Under the pieces are notes generated by a model. That model had not been told where the DNA came from. It saw only the letters and a list, made by a program, of their open reading frames with translations, and did not search any database. The translations under genes were made by a program, and so were the position numbers. From CAZSVI01 sp964610205 (lineage in GTDB: Bacteria; Bacillota; Clostridia; DSM-8532), in assembly GCA_964610205.1 (NCBI GenBank), contig CAZSVI010000032.1:1-30681 (forward strand): DNA of 30,681 bases. Direction: 5' to 3'. Of the stretch, positions 1 to 7,961 are shown in pieces (position 1 is the first letter of the stretch; each line of letters opens with the position of its first letter).

Positions 1-50
1 AATTCTGAATACTTAATTCTGGGTTCTGAATTCTTGCGGCTTTGCCGCGG
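1..50. repeat. Short AATTCTGAA-type repeats and a GC hairpin
   Basis: The window opens with near-repeats of AATTCTG(A/G)(A/G) at 1, 15 and 28, followed by a perfect 5-bp hairpin GCGGC-ttt-GCCGC at 36-48. It lies outside any coding frame I can support. It may be the edge of an intergenic repeat that continues to the left. No T-run follows the hairpin, so I do not call it a terminator. Confidence 0.35.
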
Positions 51-156
51 TATGTGATATGTTTTCTAATTTAGCAAATATTTCCAGTATTGATAAAGGT
101 TTATTCTATTAATTTTCCTAATTGTATAATATTGGTATTCATGCATATAAACATTA

Positions 157-186
157 TTGACAGATTGTTCTCATCACCTGTATACT
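157..186 (+). promoter_or_regulatory. Sigma-A promoter of the pfl leader
   Basis: A perfect -35 box TTGACA (157-162) is separated by 18 bases from TATACT (181-186). Transcription would start near 193, about 20 bases before the ZTP aptamer. This is the expected place for a riboswitch-controlled transcript. Confidence 0.75.
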
Positions 187-210
187 AAAATCATAGAAAA
201 TAAATTTTAT

Positions 211-287
211 ATAAAATCATATGACTGGCGGAAAATGTGGAAAATACCACAGGGGAGTATGATTTTATGAAGCCGACCGCCTGGGCA
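211..287 (+). promoter_or_regulatory. ZTP (pfl-motif) riboswitch aptamer
   Basis: Seen: P1 AAAATCAT (213-220) pairs perfectly with ATGATTTT (259-266). Inside are the conserved GACTGGCG (223-230), a small stem TGTGG/CCACA (236-240 with 247-251) and GGGGAG (252-257). Downstream is the hallmark CCGCCTGGGCA (277-287). Known: this architecture is the ZTP/ZMP riboswitch, which turns genes on when 10-formyl-tetrahydrofolate is short. It commonly precedes purine, folate and formate genes. Here the next gene is pflB, which produces formate. The 3' conserved segment overlaps the 5' arm of the terminator at 283-307, so ligand binding and termination exclude one another. Confidence 0.94.
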
Positions 288-318
288 CATCCTATTGGAT
301 AGTGCCCTGTTTTTATTT
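283..318 (+). terminator. Intrinsic terminator, riboswitch expression platform
   Basis: GGGCAC plus ATCC (283-292) pairs with GGAT plus GTGCCC (297-307, one bulged A), followed by a U-rich tract TGTTTTTATTT. The 5' arm uses the GGGCA of the aptamer. Ligand-bound RNA should therefore block hairpin formation and allow readthrough into pflB (inference from the ZTP class). Confidence 0.9.
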
Positions 319-320
319 AT

Positions 321-352
321 ATATGTTGTACTTAATTTTTAGTACAGCATAT
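321..352. repeat. Inverted repeat in the pfl leader, 12-bp arms
   Basis: ATATGTTGTACT (321-332) pairs with AGTACAGCATAT (341-352) over 12 positions with one G-T wobble and an 8-base loop. It lies just after the riboswitch terminator. No T-run follows, so it is not an obvious terminator. Confidence 0.6.
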
Positions 353-355
353 AGC

Positions 356-384
356 ACAAGTGAATTGAGCGCGTGCCAAAATTT
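356..384 (+). repeat. 25-base dispersed repeat, copy 1
   Basis: AAGTGAATTG-AGCG-CGTGCCAAAAT matches the window's repeat consensus acTTGcGTGAATTgCGTaCCAAAAc. Other copies are at 2891, 6690, 11139 and 16056. This is the most divergent copy, with extra bases in the middle. It overlaps a GC hairpin, GCGCGTGCC...GGCACATGCGC (369-409). Confidence 0.45.
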
Positions 385-409
385 TTGCAAGCAAAACGGC
401 ACATGCGCA

Positions 410-477
410 ATATAAAATGAAAAAAGAGATAACTTCTTCAGTATCAATTCATCCCAATTACTTTTTTCATTTTATAT
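410..477. repeat. Perfect 17-bp inverted repeat in the pfl leader
   Basis: Arm 410-426 (ATATAAAATGAAAAAAG) is the exact reverse complement of 461-477, with a 34-base spacer. Such a long perfect stem in an mRNA leader is unusual. It could be a miniature inserted element or a stable mRNA hairpin. The right arm abuts the tandem repeat that begins at 480. Confidence 0.75.
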
Positions 478-479
478 AG

Positions 480-615
480 TTATTGCAACGGAAGGTTTTG
501 CTTCAGCAAAACCATCACACAGCAACAAGGTTCTTATCACGAAGTGATAGGGTTCTTATTGCAACGGAAGGTTTTGCTTCAGCAAAACCATCACACGGCA
601 ACAAGGTTCTTATTA
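480..615. repeat. Tandem modular hairpin repeat (76-base period)
   Basis: Two units (480-538 and 556-615) are nearly identical: TTATTGCAACGGAAG, a hairpin GGTTTTGCT-tc-AGCAAAACC, CATCACAC(A/G)GCAACAA, then GGTTCTTAT. A smaller hairpin TATCAC-gaa-GTGATA links the units. Related blocks with different stem sequences are at 3646-3680 and 11198-11308. The array ends 37 bases before the pflB start, so it lies in the pflB mRNA leader. Confidence 0.8.
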
Positions 616-651
616 AATACTCTTATTAAAGCACTTAAGGAGGTAATCTTG

Positions 652-2889
652 ATGAAAAGCGATATTGCATGGAAAAATTTCAAGCCGGGAAACTGGGAAG
701 CCTGTATAGATGTTAATAATTTTGTTAATAAAAACTATACGCCTTATGATGGAAATGATGCCTTTCTTGCGCCTCCGACAAGTAAAACCGTTCAATTATG
801 GGATGAATGTAAAAAACTTCTGAGCCTGGAACTAGAAAAAGGCGGTGTGCTGGATATTGATACAAATACCGTATCAGGCATAACAAGTTTTTCTCCCGGT
901 TACATTCAGAAAAAATTGGAAGTTATTGTCGGTCTTCAGACAGATGCTCCTCTAAAGAGAGGCATTAACCCGTATGGAGGTATCAGGCTGGCAGAAAAAT
1001 CATGTTCGTCTTATCATTATAATATACCTGAAGAAATTGTCAGTATATTTGAAAAATACAGAAAAACGCATAATGACGGAGTTTACCATTCATATACAAA
1101 AGAAATGAGAAAAGCCCGGCGAAGTGGGGTAATAACCGGTCTGCCCGATGCCTATGGCCGTGGTCGGATTATTGGAGACTACAGACGGGTTGCTTTATAT
1201 GGAGTTGACAGATTAATAAGGGAAAAACAGTATGATCTGGATTTCCTGCTTGATATGGATATGAATGAAGAAACCATCCGTCTGAGGGAGGAAGTTTCAG
1301 AGCAGATACTGTCACTGAAGGAACTTACCAACATGGCTGCTGGGTATGGATATGATATTTCAAAGCCGGCCTGTAACGGCATTGAAGCAGTACAATGGAC
1401 TTATTTCGCCTTTCTTGGCGCCATGAAGGAAACTAATGGGGCCGCCAACTCTCTGGGCAGGGTAAACACCTTTTTTGACATTTATTTTGAGCGCGACCTT
1501 AAAAATGGCATTTTAACAGAGGAAACTACCCAGGAACTTATTGACCAGTTTGTCATCAAGCTGCGTTTAATACGCCATTTGCGTACTCCCGAATATAATG
1601 AGCTTTTCGCCGGTGATCCGGTATGGATTACCGAATCCCTTGCAGGAATGTGCAGGGACGGAAGGCATATGGTAACAAAAACAGCATATCGCTTTCTCCA
1701 AACACTTTTAAATCTAGGACCTGCGCCCGAGCCGAACCTGACGGTTTTATGGTCCAACCGTCTTCCGCCGGCCTTTAAAACATTTTGCGCTGAAATTTCC
1801 ATGAAAACCAGTGCCCTTCAATTTGAAAATGATGATATCATGCGTCCCATATATCAGGATGATTATGGCATTTCCTGCTGTGTTTCAGCCATGAGCATCG
1901 GAAAGGAAATGCAGTTTTTCGGAGCCAGGTGCAATATGCCAAAACTATTGCTCCTGGCCTTGAACGGAGGACGGGATGAAATCACGGGAGAACAGATCGC
2001 ACCTGAAACAGAAATTTATCCCGATGAATACCTGGATTATCAAAAAGTATATACCAGGTTTGTCAATTTTCAAAAATGGCTTACCCGGCTCTATGTTAAC
2101 ACGATGAACACAATCCATTACATGCATGACAAATATGCTTATGAGCGGCTGATGATGGCTTTACACGACACTCATGTACACCGGTATATGGCCTTTGGTA
2201 TTGCGGGATTGTCTGTCGTGACAGACTCACTGAGCGCCATCCGGTATACGTATGTAAAAACCGCCAGAAACGCAGAGGGCTTGATTACCGGTTTTGAAAT
2301 AAAAGGAGAATACCCTAAGTTCGGAAACGATGATGATCGCGTTGACAGCATTGCTTCCGGTATTGTTAAGGTCTTTATCAGTGATTTGAGAAAAAACGGT
2401 GCTTACCGGAATGCGGAGCATACATTATCCATTCTGACTATTACCTCCAATGTGGTTTACGGAAAGAAAACCGGGGCCACACCAGACGGTCGGAAACAGG
2501 GCGAACCATTTGCTCCCGGTGCCAATCCGATGCACGGAAGAGATATGATGGGAGCGCTGGCATGTTTGAATTCCCTGGCCAAACTGCCATATTCCCATTG
2601 CAGGGACGGCATTTCGTTAACTCTTTCCCTTGTGCCGAAAGCGTTGGGAAAAGAAGATGGGATCCGCTGGAAGAATTTTAGTGCGCTGCTGGACGGTTAT
2701 TTTATCCAAGGAGGACATCATGTCAATATAAACATATTGGATCGAACAACATTGGAAGATGCAATGGAGCATCCCGAAAAATATCCTCAGCTTACCATAC
2801 GGGTTTCCGGATATGCCGTAAATTTTAACCGGCTCACCCGTGAGCAGCAGAAAGAGGTAATTTCACGCACGTTCCACCAGGCGATGTAA
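652..2889 (+). CDS. pflB: Formate C-acetyltransferase (pyruvate formate-lyase)
   Basis: Glycyl-radical enzyme that converts pyruvate and CoA to acetyl-CoA and formate in the cytosol of fermenting anaerobes. The 745-aa length fits the family. The catalytic cysteine pair is seen at Cys409-Cys410 (GISCCVSAM), and the glycyl-radical motif RVSGYAVNF places the radical on Gly720, 25 residues from the end. The C-terminal tail (TREQQKEVISRTFHQAM) is typical. I chose ATG at 652 because AAGGAGGT lies 7 bases upstream. The frame stays open back to 544, but that part runs through the tandem repeat and is not PFL-like. pflA follows 53 bases downstream. Expression is probably gated by the ZTP riboswitch at 211-318, since formate feeds 10-formyl-THF synthesis. 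Confidence 0.97.
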   Translation: MKSDIAWKNFKPGNWEACIDVNNFVNKNYTPYDGNDAFLAPPTSKTVQLWDECKKLLSLELEKGGVLDIDTNTVSGITSFSPGYIQKKLEVIVGLQTDAPLKRGINPYGGIRLAEKSCSSYHYNIPEEIVSIFEKYRKTHNDGVYHSYTKEMRKARRSGVITGLPDAYGRGRIIGDYRRVALYGVDRLIREKQYDLDFLLDMDMNEETIRLREEVSEQILSLKELTNMAAGYGYDISKPACNGIEAVQWTYFAFLGAMKETNGAANSLGRVNTFFDIYFERDLKNGILTEETTQELIDQFVIKLRLIRHLRTPEYNELFAGDPVWITESLAGMCRDGRHMVTKTAYRFLQTLLNLGPAPEPNLTVLWSNRLPPAFKTFCAEISMKTSALQFENDDIMRPIYQDDYGISCCVSAMSIGKEMQFFGARCNMPKLLLLALNGGRDEITGEQIAPETEIYPDEYLDYQKVYTRFVNFQKWLTRLYVNTMNTIHYMHDKYAYERLMMALHDTHVHRYMAFGIAGLSVVTDSLSAIRYTYVKTARNAEGLITGFEIKGEYPKFGNDDDRVDSIASGIVKVFISDLRKNGAYRNAEHTLSILTITSNVVYGKKTGATPDGRKQGEPFAPGANPMHGRDMMGALACLNSLAKLPYSHCRDGISLTLSLVPKALGKEDGIRWKNFSALLDGYFIQGGHHVNINILDRTTLEDAMEHPEKYPQLTIRVSGYAVNFNRLTREQQKEVISRTFHQAM

Positions 2890-2890
2890 A

Positions 2891-2914
2891 TTTGGCGCAC
2901 AATTCGCACAAACT
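2891..2914 (-). repeat. 25-base dispersed repeat, copy 2 (inverted)
   Basis: TTTGGCGCACAATTCGCACA is the reverse-orientation form of the repeat found at 356, 6690, 11139 and 16056. It fills the short gap between pflB and pflA, upstream of the pflA ribosome-binding site. Confidence 0.5.
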
Positions 2915-2942
2915 ATAATTTAAAGAATACGAGGTTTTTATT

Positions 2943-3647
2943 GTGGACGGTAGAATACATTCCTTTGAAACATTTGGAACAGTTGACGGACCCGGAATAC
3001 GTTTTGTGGTTTTCATGCAGGGCTGCAATTTCCGTTGTGTATACTGCCACAACCCGGATACCTGGCTGGCAGATGGCGGAAAAACCTGCAGTTCAGATGA
3101 GGTGTTGGCTATGGTCGAACGCTATAAGCCATATTTTGAATCCTCGGGCGGAGGCATTACGGTGTCCGGCGGTGAGCCGCTGCTCCAGCTTCCTTTTGTT
3201 ACCGAACTTTTTATAAAATGCCGTGAAAAAGGAATCCATACCTGCCTGGATACAAACGGTTCAGCGGAAAAAACGGAGGAACTGGATCTTCTCATGCAGA
3301 ATACTGATCTTGTGCTATTGGATATAAAACATATAATAAATGAAAGCCATCTGCAGCTTACTGGTCACGGAAACCTTCAGGTTCTTTCCTTTGCCCGATA
3401 TCTGGAAAAGAAAAAAATGACTTTTTGGATCAGGACGGTTGTTATCCCCGGACTAACAGACTCTGTTGCTCATATTAAAACTTTGAAGCATTTCTGTTCA
3501 ACTTTTCGGTATTTGGAAAAAATTGAACTGCTGCCATTTCACAAAATGGGCGAATACAAATGGTCTGAATTGAATATTCCCTATACCCTGAAAAACACTC
3601 TCCCCCCTTCAGAGGAGCATATGAACAGCCTTTACGAAAAATTATAA
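2943..3647 (+). CDS. pflA: Pyruvate formate-lyase activating enzyme
   Basis: Radical-SAM enzyme that installs the glycyl radical on PflB. The 234-aa product carries the CxxxCxxC iron-sulfur motif at Cys28, Cys32 and Cys35 (GCNFRCVYC). It also has the glycine-rich SGGEPLLQ motif near residue 77 and the family N-terminus HSFETFGTVDGPGIRFVVF. A GTG start at 2943 gives the normal family N-terminus, with GAGG at 2931-2934 eight bases upstream. It follows pflB by 53 bases on the same strand and is most likely co-transcribed with it. It is slightly shorter than the E. coli protein (246 aa) but complete. Confidence 0.96.
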   Translation: MDGRIHSFETFGTVDGPGIRFVVFMQGCNFRCVYCHNPDTWLADGGKTCSSDEVLAMVERYKPYFESSGGGITVSGGEPLLQLPFVTELFIKCREKGIHTCLDTNGSAEKTEELDLLMQNTDLVLLDIKHIINESHLQLTGHGNLQVLSFARYLEKKKMTFWIRTVVIPGLTDSVAHIKTLKHFCSTFRYLEKIELLPFHKMGEYKWSELNIPYTLKNTLPPSEEHMNSLYEKL

Positions 3648-3766
3648 CAACAAAAGCAATTGCAGCACACCGTTATATCGAGGTGAGGATATGCCCGCCA
3701 CCTGACAGAGGAAATCGGTACCCGCCACCTGTAGAGGTGGGGCGGGGGGCCATTTTGGTTCCTCTG
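3646..3766. repeat. Composite hairpin repeat, copy A
   Basis: The left part (3646-3680, ATAACAAC..GCACACCGTTAT) belongs to the modular family seen at 480 and 11198. The right part is a GC-rich hairpin. CAGAGGAA (3706-3713) pairs with TTCCTCTG (3759-3766), and inside it CCACCT-gtag-AGGTGG (3725-3740) is flanked by CCCG / GGCGGG. A close copy is at 11308-11393 and a truncated one at 18507-18541. It sits between convergent pflA and leuS. It may double as a transcription barrier, but neither strand shows a T-run. The hairpin style resembles ends of IS200/IS605 elements or their palindromic derivatives (inference). Confidence 0.75.
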
Positions 3767-3781
3767 TATAAAGTTTTAAGA

Positions 3782-6226
3782 TTATTTTTTAACTACAATG
3801 TTCACAAGGCGTCCGGGAACAACAATAATTTTTATAACCTCCCTACCCTTTAAGAAAAGAGCAGCCTTTTCATCTTTTAAAGCGGCTTCTTCGATTTCTT
3901 TTTTATCGGCTTCCTGTGGCACTTCAATTCTGTATTTTACCTGACCGTTCACCTGTACCGCCATCTCCACCATATCCCTGATAAGTGCACCTGAATTATA
4001 AACAGGCCATTTCTGGTTGAAAACCGAATATGGGTAACCCATCTTCTCCCACATTTCCTCTGCAAAATGCGGCGCAAAGGGAGACAACAATATAAGGAGG
4101 TCACTAATCACTTCCTCTATCGCAGCTTTGTTTTTATTGTTAACCGCATCATATTTGTACAAAGCGTTAATCAACTCCATGAGCCTGGCGATGGATGTAT
4201 TAAACTGAAACTTATCAGCATCCTCGGTTACACCTTTTATCGCGGTATGATGCACAAATAACAATTCTTTTTCGTTGCTTCCCCTGGTTTTTGACAGCAT
4301 CTTATCCTTTCCGGAAATGAATTTCTCAACAAACCTTTCCACCCTGTGAACAAACCTGGAAATTGCCTTAATTCCTTCATCGCTCCACTGCCCGCCTTCT
4401 GTATAGGCAAACCCGAAGGCCAGGTAAAGCCTGAAAACATCGGATCCGTATTCCTTAATATATTCATCCGGTGAAATGGTATTTCCTTTTGATTTGCTCA
4501 TGCGGGTTCCGTCGGGCCCAAGAATGGTACCCTGATGAACCAATGATTTGAAAGGCTCATCAAAATCCAGATATCCCATATCCCTTAATGCCTTCGTAAA
4601 AAATCTGGCATACAGAAGATGCATTGTGGCGTGCTCGGCGCCACCGACATATTTATCCACCGGTAGAATCGTATTTATATACTCCCGGTTGAATACCTCA
4701 TTGTCATTCCTGTTATCGGGATATCGTAAATAATACCATGATGAACAAACAAAGGTATCCAGTGTATCGGGATCCCTCTTTGCGGGCTCACCGCAATTCG
4801 GGCAGACAGTATTCATATAAGCGTGACACTTCAATAACGGAGACTCACCGTCCGGTTTGAACTCAACCTCATAGGGAAGTTCAACCGGCAGCTGCTCTTC
4901 CGGAACAGGAACCACCCCGCAGCGGCTGCAATGCACAACCGGAATGGGCGTACCCCAATACCGCTGCCTGGAAACAAGCCAGTCTCTAAGACGAAAGTTT
5001 ATCTTCAGTTCACCTTTTCCTTCTTTCTCAAGCTTTTTTACAACTTCAACCCGTGCTATTTCGGAAGTTTTCCCTGTAAACTCCTGACTGTCGATCAATA
5101 TTCCGTATTCAACAAAAGGAAGTGCGTCAGGCGTACCATCCTTCCCTTCTATTACCCTTATAATGGGAAGGTCATATTTTTCCGCAAACTCGTAATCCCT
5201 TTCATCATGGGCCGGTACAGCCATTACACAGCCTGTACCGTAGCCTGCCAGTACATAATCCGCAATCCATATTGGAATGCGTTCCTTATTAACGGGATTT
5301 ATCGCATAGCCCCCTGTGAATACCCCTGTTTTTTCCTTAACCGTCGACATCCTTTCAACATCAGTCTGTTTTCTGGCAAATTCCTTGTATGCTTCCACCT
5401 GGTCCCGGAACTCGCCGGTTGTCACAAGATCGGTCAATTCACTTTCCGGCGCCAATACAACGTAAGTCGCCCCATACAATGTATCAGCCCTTGTTGTAAA
5501 AACCTTGAAAGTATAATCGCTATCGGCAACTTTAAACTCTATTTCAGATCCTTCCGAACGGCCGATCCAGTTTGTCTGGATTTTCTTTGTTTTTTCGGGC
5601 CAATCCAGTTCCGGAATAAAATCCAGAAGTTCCTGAGCGTATTTTGTTATTTTAAAGAACCATTGGGTTAAATCCCTTTTAGTTACCTCGTGATGGCAGC
5701 GTTCACATGCCCCATCCACCACCTGTTCGTTGGCCAGTACGGTTTTACAGCTGGGGCACCAGTTGACGGGAGCTTTTTTTCTGTATGCAAGCCCTTTTTC
5801 ATAAAGCTTTAAAAATATCCACTGTGTCCATTTATAATAACCGGAATCGCAGGTTATCACCTCATAGTCCCAGTCGTAAGTAGCGCCCATTTCCTGAAGC
5901 TGTTTTTCCATTGTTTTTATGTTTTTATATGTGGAATCCTTCGGGTGGATACCAGTTTGAATAGCATAGTTTTCAGCAGGCAGCCCGAAGGCGTCAAATC
6001 CCATGGGATGAAACACATTATACCCCTGTAAACGCTTCATTCTGGCCCATGAATCGGTTAATCCGAAATTGTACCAATGTCCTACATGAAGATTCGCTCC
6101 TGACGGATAAGAAAACATCTCCATGCAATACAGTTTTTTGTCCAGTTTTTCCTTGCTAAACTTGTAAAGTCCGGTATTTTTCCATTTTCTTTGCCACTTT
6201 TTGTCTACCTTTGTTGAATATGCCAT
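3782..6226 (-). CDS. leuS: Leucine--tRNA ligase
   Basis: Class I aminoacyl-tRNA synthetase that charges tRNA-Leu. The 814-aa product shows the HIGH-type motif HVGH at residues 47-50. A zinc-binding cysteine set (CPSCKTVLANEQVVDGACERC) follows near residues 157-177, and the CP1 editing domain has TRADTLYGATYVV. The KMSKS-type motif is RMSKS near residue 575. ATG at 6226 is preferred over the frame's earlier start at 6268 because AGGAGG at 6234-6239 lies seven bases upstream and MAYSTKVDKKWQRKW is the usual N-terminus. It follows rsfS by 72 bases. No T-box specifier or antiterminator is visible between them or before rsfS. Confidence 0.97.
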   Translation of the reverse strand: MAYSTKVDKKWQRKWKNTGLYKFSKEKLDKKLYCMEMFSYPSGANLHVGHWYNFGLTDSWARMKRLQGYNVFHPMGFDAFGLPAENYAIQTGIHPKDSTYKNIKTMEKQLQEMGATYDWDYEVITCDSGYYKWTQWIFLKLYEKGLAYRKKAPVNWCPSCKTVLANEQVVDGACERCHHEVTKRDLTQWFFKITKYAQELLDFIPELDWPEKTKKIQTNWIGRSEGSEIEFKVADSDYTFKVFTTRADTLYGATYVVLAPESELTDLVTTGEFRDQVEAYKEFARKQTDVERMSTVKEKTGVFTGGYAINPVNKERIPIWIADYVLAGYGTGCVMAVPAHDERDYEFAEKYDLPIIRVIEGKDGTPDALPFVEYGILIDSQEFTGKTSEIARVEVVKKLEKEGKGELKINFRLRDWLVSRQRYWGTPIPVVHCSRCGVVPVPEEQLPVELPYEVEFKPDGESPLLKCHAYMNTVCPNCGEPAKRDPDTLDTFVCSSWYYLRYPDNRNDNEVFNREYINTILPVDKYVGGAEHATMHLLYARFFTKALRDMGYLDFDEPFKSLVHQGTILGPDGTRMSKSKGNTISPDEYIKEYGSDVFRLYLAFGFAYTEGGQWSDEGIKAISRFVHRVERFVEKFISGKDKMLSKTRGSNEKELLFVHHTAIKGVTEDADKFQFNTSIARLMELINALYKYDAVNNKNKAAIEEVISDLLILLSPFAPHFAEEMWEKMGYPYSVFNQKWPVYNSGALIRDMVEMAVQVNGQVKYRIEVPQEADKKEIEEAALKDEKAALFLKGREVIKIIVVPGRLVNIVVKK

Positions 6227-6298
6227 TATATATCCTCCTGACCTATAACCACGCTCTTTTGCCTTCAATAGAGTATCAAGGCAAAAAACCGGTAATTC

Positions 6299-6649
6299 CT
6301 ATATATTTTCCCTCTGCGGAAGAGCTTTGCCATCCTGCCATAAACGCTCCAGATTATAAAACTCACGATCCTCTTCATGGAATACATGAACAATTATATC
6401 CCCATAATCCATAAGAATCCATCTCGCACTGTTATAACCTTCCCGCCGCAGCGGCAGTATTCCTTTTTCCTTAAGTATAAACTCAACTTCATCCGCAAGA
6501 GTCTTTATATGTGTTGTTGACGTTCCGCTGCATATAATAAAGTAATCCGCAATTGTAGTTAATTCATGAATATCGATTGCCTTTACATCCCTGGCTTTTT
6601 TGTTATCCAACGTGCTCATAATGTAATCAAATATCTCTTTCATTTCCAT
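6299..6649 (-). CDS. rsfS: Ribosomal silencing factor RsfS
   Basis: A 116-aa protein of the RsfS/Iojap family. Known: RsfS binds uL14 on the large subunit and blocks 30S joining under nutrient limitation. Family hallmarks are ADYFIICSGTSTTHIKTLADEVE (residues 34-56), GYNSARWILMDYGDIIVHVF and the C-terminal EEDREFYNLERLW. The start at 6649 has GGGAGGT about 12 bases upstream. An in-frame ATG two codons later would also work. It is followed by leuS on the same strand. The usual partner nadD is not next to it here. Confidence 0.95.
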   Translation of the reverse strand: MEMKEIFDYIMSTLDNKKARDVKAIDIHELTTIADYFIICSGTSTTHIKTLADEVEFILKEKGILPLRREGYNSARWILMDYGDIIVHVFHEEDREFYNLERLWQDGKALPQRENI

Positions 6650-6689
6650 TTAAATTATCAACCTCCCATTACTCAGTATTTCAATTAAC

Positions 6690-6714
6690 ACTTGCGTGAA
6701 TTACGCACCGAAAC
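6690..6714 (+). repeat. 25-base dispersed repeat, copy 3
   Basis: ACTTGCGTGAATTACGCACC followed by GAAAC, close to the copy at 16056. It lies about 22 bases upstream of the rsfS ribosome-binding site, but in the orientation opposite to that gene. It runs directly into the nested hairpin at 6711-6746. Confidence 0.6.
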
Positions 6715-6746
6715 GCGGGCGCTAAAGCGCCTGTTCTTTCGCGTTT
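6711..6746. repeat. Nested GC hairpin
   Basis: Outer arms AAACGCG (6711-6717) and CGCGTTT (6740-6746) enclose an inner hairpin GGCGC-taaa-GCGCC (6718-6731). It lies between the methyltransferase region and rsfS, so on the minus strand it could be part of the rsfS leader. No T-tract adjoins it. Confidence 0.55.
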
Positions 6747-6794
6747 TGTGTGCAACGCAACGTAAATGTTTCAGAACGAGGTAAAGATACTTCG

Positions 6795-6956
6795 TTAAAA
6801 CAGTGTAATTGCGTATGTTTCTATAATAACCCTTCTACCGCTTGCTTTCAAGGTATTTTTTACCGAAACGGCAAGATTTTCATAAGTTGCCTGAAGTTTA
6901 ACATTATCAAGGGTTTCAAGTATTAACAGAAACAGTTTTATAGTTCTTTCTCCCAC
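6795..6956 (-). CDS. Possible 53-aa protein overlapping the methyltransferase end
   Basis: A GTG at 6956 opens a 53-codon frame that overlaps the last 19 bases of the methyltransferase gene in another frame. Its composition looks protein-like: MGERTIKLFLLILETLDNV, then a hydrophilic helical part and a basic KASGRRVIIETY near the C-terminus. No strong ribosome-binding site is visible, so it would depend on translational coupling. It could equally be the decayed 3' end of a lost gene. I recognise no family. Confidence is low because the frame is short. Confidence 0.3.
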   Translation of the reverse strand: MGERTIKLFLLILETLDNVKLQATYENLAVSVKNTLKASGRRVIIETYAITLF

Positions 6957-7807
6957 CTGACATATATTCCGCATGGAAGAACAACCCTGCTGTCTATAAC
7001 GGGAAGACCTACCTCACCTGCTGATATCTTCCCCTTTTCCTTTTTTTGAATGGTCATATCCATTATATTAGCCGGTACATATGGAGAAAACCCGGTTGTA
7101 TACGAATTCACAAGAACAAACAATGGTTCTTCCGAAAGAAGAGATACACAGTTTTGAAGTAACCGGTATAATTCATCCTCTATTTTCCACAACTCTCCCC
7201 GGGGCCCCCTTCCATACGAAGGCGGATCCATTATAACAGCGTCATATTTCCTGCCCCGGCGGGCCTCCCTTTCGATGAATTTCATACAATCGTCAACAAT
7301 ATACCGGATGGGTTTATCCGAAAGCCCTGAAAGCGAAGCATTCTCACGACACCATGAAACAATTCCCTTCGAGGCGTCAACATGGCAAACCGCGGCTCCT
7401 GCCAAAGCACAGGAAAGGGTTGCCCCGCCTGTATAGGCAAACAGATTTAGAACCTGAATCATCCTGCCGGCATACTTTATTTTTTTCATCATCCAATCCC
7501 AATTAACCGCCTGTTCAGGAAACAGTCCAGTGTGCTTGAAATTTGTAGGCTCTACCTTGAATTTTAAATCACCATACCCAACAACCCAGGATTCGGGCAG
7601 CTTTTTTATGTTTTCCCATTCCCCTCCCCCTCGGATACTTCTATGATACCTGGCATGCACATTTTCACGGAGAGCTTCTTCCTTTTGCCATGGCCATATC
7701 ACCTGCGGATCAGGCCTTCTTAAAATATATTTCCCCCATATCTCCACCTTTTCACCGTAACCGGCATCCAATAAGGTATAATCACCCCATCCATCAGCAA
7801 CCAGCAT
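6938..7807 (-). CDS. Class I SAM-dependent methyltransferase (RlmI/RlmK-like)
   Basis: A 289-aa cytosolic protein of the class I SAM-dependent RNA methyltransferase type (COG1092-like). Seen: a beta-rich N-terminus, NFKHTGLFPEQAVNWDWM, the SAM-binding motif LNLFAYTGGATLSCA (about residues 119-133), an acidic strand end CHVDASKGIV and the catalytic-type motif DPPSYGRG (about residues 196-203). In known relatives the substrate is a 23S rRNA cytosine or guanine, but the exact base cannot be read from sequence. No PUA domain is evident at the N-terminus, unlike E. coli RlmI. GGAGGGAG precedes the ATG at 7807. A possible small gene overlaps its 3' end. Confidence 0.85.
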   Translation of the reverse strand: MLVADGWGDYTLLDAGYGEKVEIWGKYILRRPDPQVIWPWQKEEALRENVHARYHRSIRGGGEWENIKKLPESWVVGYGDLKFKVEPTNFKHTGLFPEQAVNWDWMMKKIKYAGRMIQVLNLFAYTGGATLSCALAGAAVCHVDASKGIVSWCRENASLSGLSDKPIRYIVDDCMKFIEREARRGRKYDAVIMDPPSYGRGPRGELWKIEDELYRLLQNCVSLLSEEPLFVLVNSYTTGFSPYVPANIMDMTIQKKEKGKISAGEVGLPVIDSRVVLPCGIYVRWEKEL

Positions 7808-7903
7808 ATACTCCCTCCGTATTTTTCAATAGTTGGTTTCAACAAAATCCGGATAACGCAAAACAAAAATTTCGTTATATTCTACAAAGTTTTATATGAC
7901 ACA

Positions 7904-7932
7904 TTGTATATTTTAACATACCGTGCTATACT
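7904..7932 (+). promoter_or_regulatory. Promoter of the antiporter gene
   Basis: TTGTAT (7904-7909), 17 bases, then TATACT (7927-7932). It is 147 bases upstream of the antiporter start and so leaves a long leader that contains the nested inverted repeats at 7962-8060. Confidence 0.55.
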
Positions 7933-7961
7933 AAAAAAGTTTTGAATGGCTATGGGAATGA

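Noticed and set aside
480..615. Short direct repeats as a CRISPR array
   Set aside because: Only two copies, 76-base period, each copy nearly identical throughout including the would-be spacer, and no cas genes in the window.
544..651. N-terminal extension of PflB
   Set aside because: It reads through the tandem hairpin repeat, lacks a ribosome-binding site, and PFL homology begins only at 652.
4931..5671. 246-codon plus-strand frame inside leuS
   Set aside because: Antisense to a strongly conserved leuS region and without recognisable features.
6650..6937. T-box leader for rsfS-leuS
   Set aside because: No AGGGTGGNACCGCG-type antiterminator sequence or specifier arrangement on the minus strand; the region holds a repeat and a nested GC hairpin.
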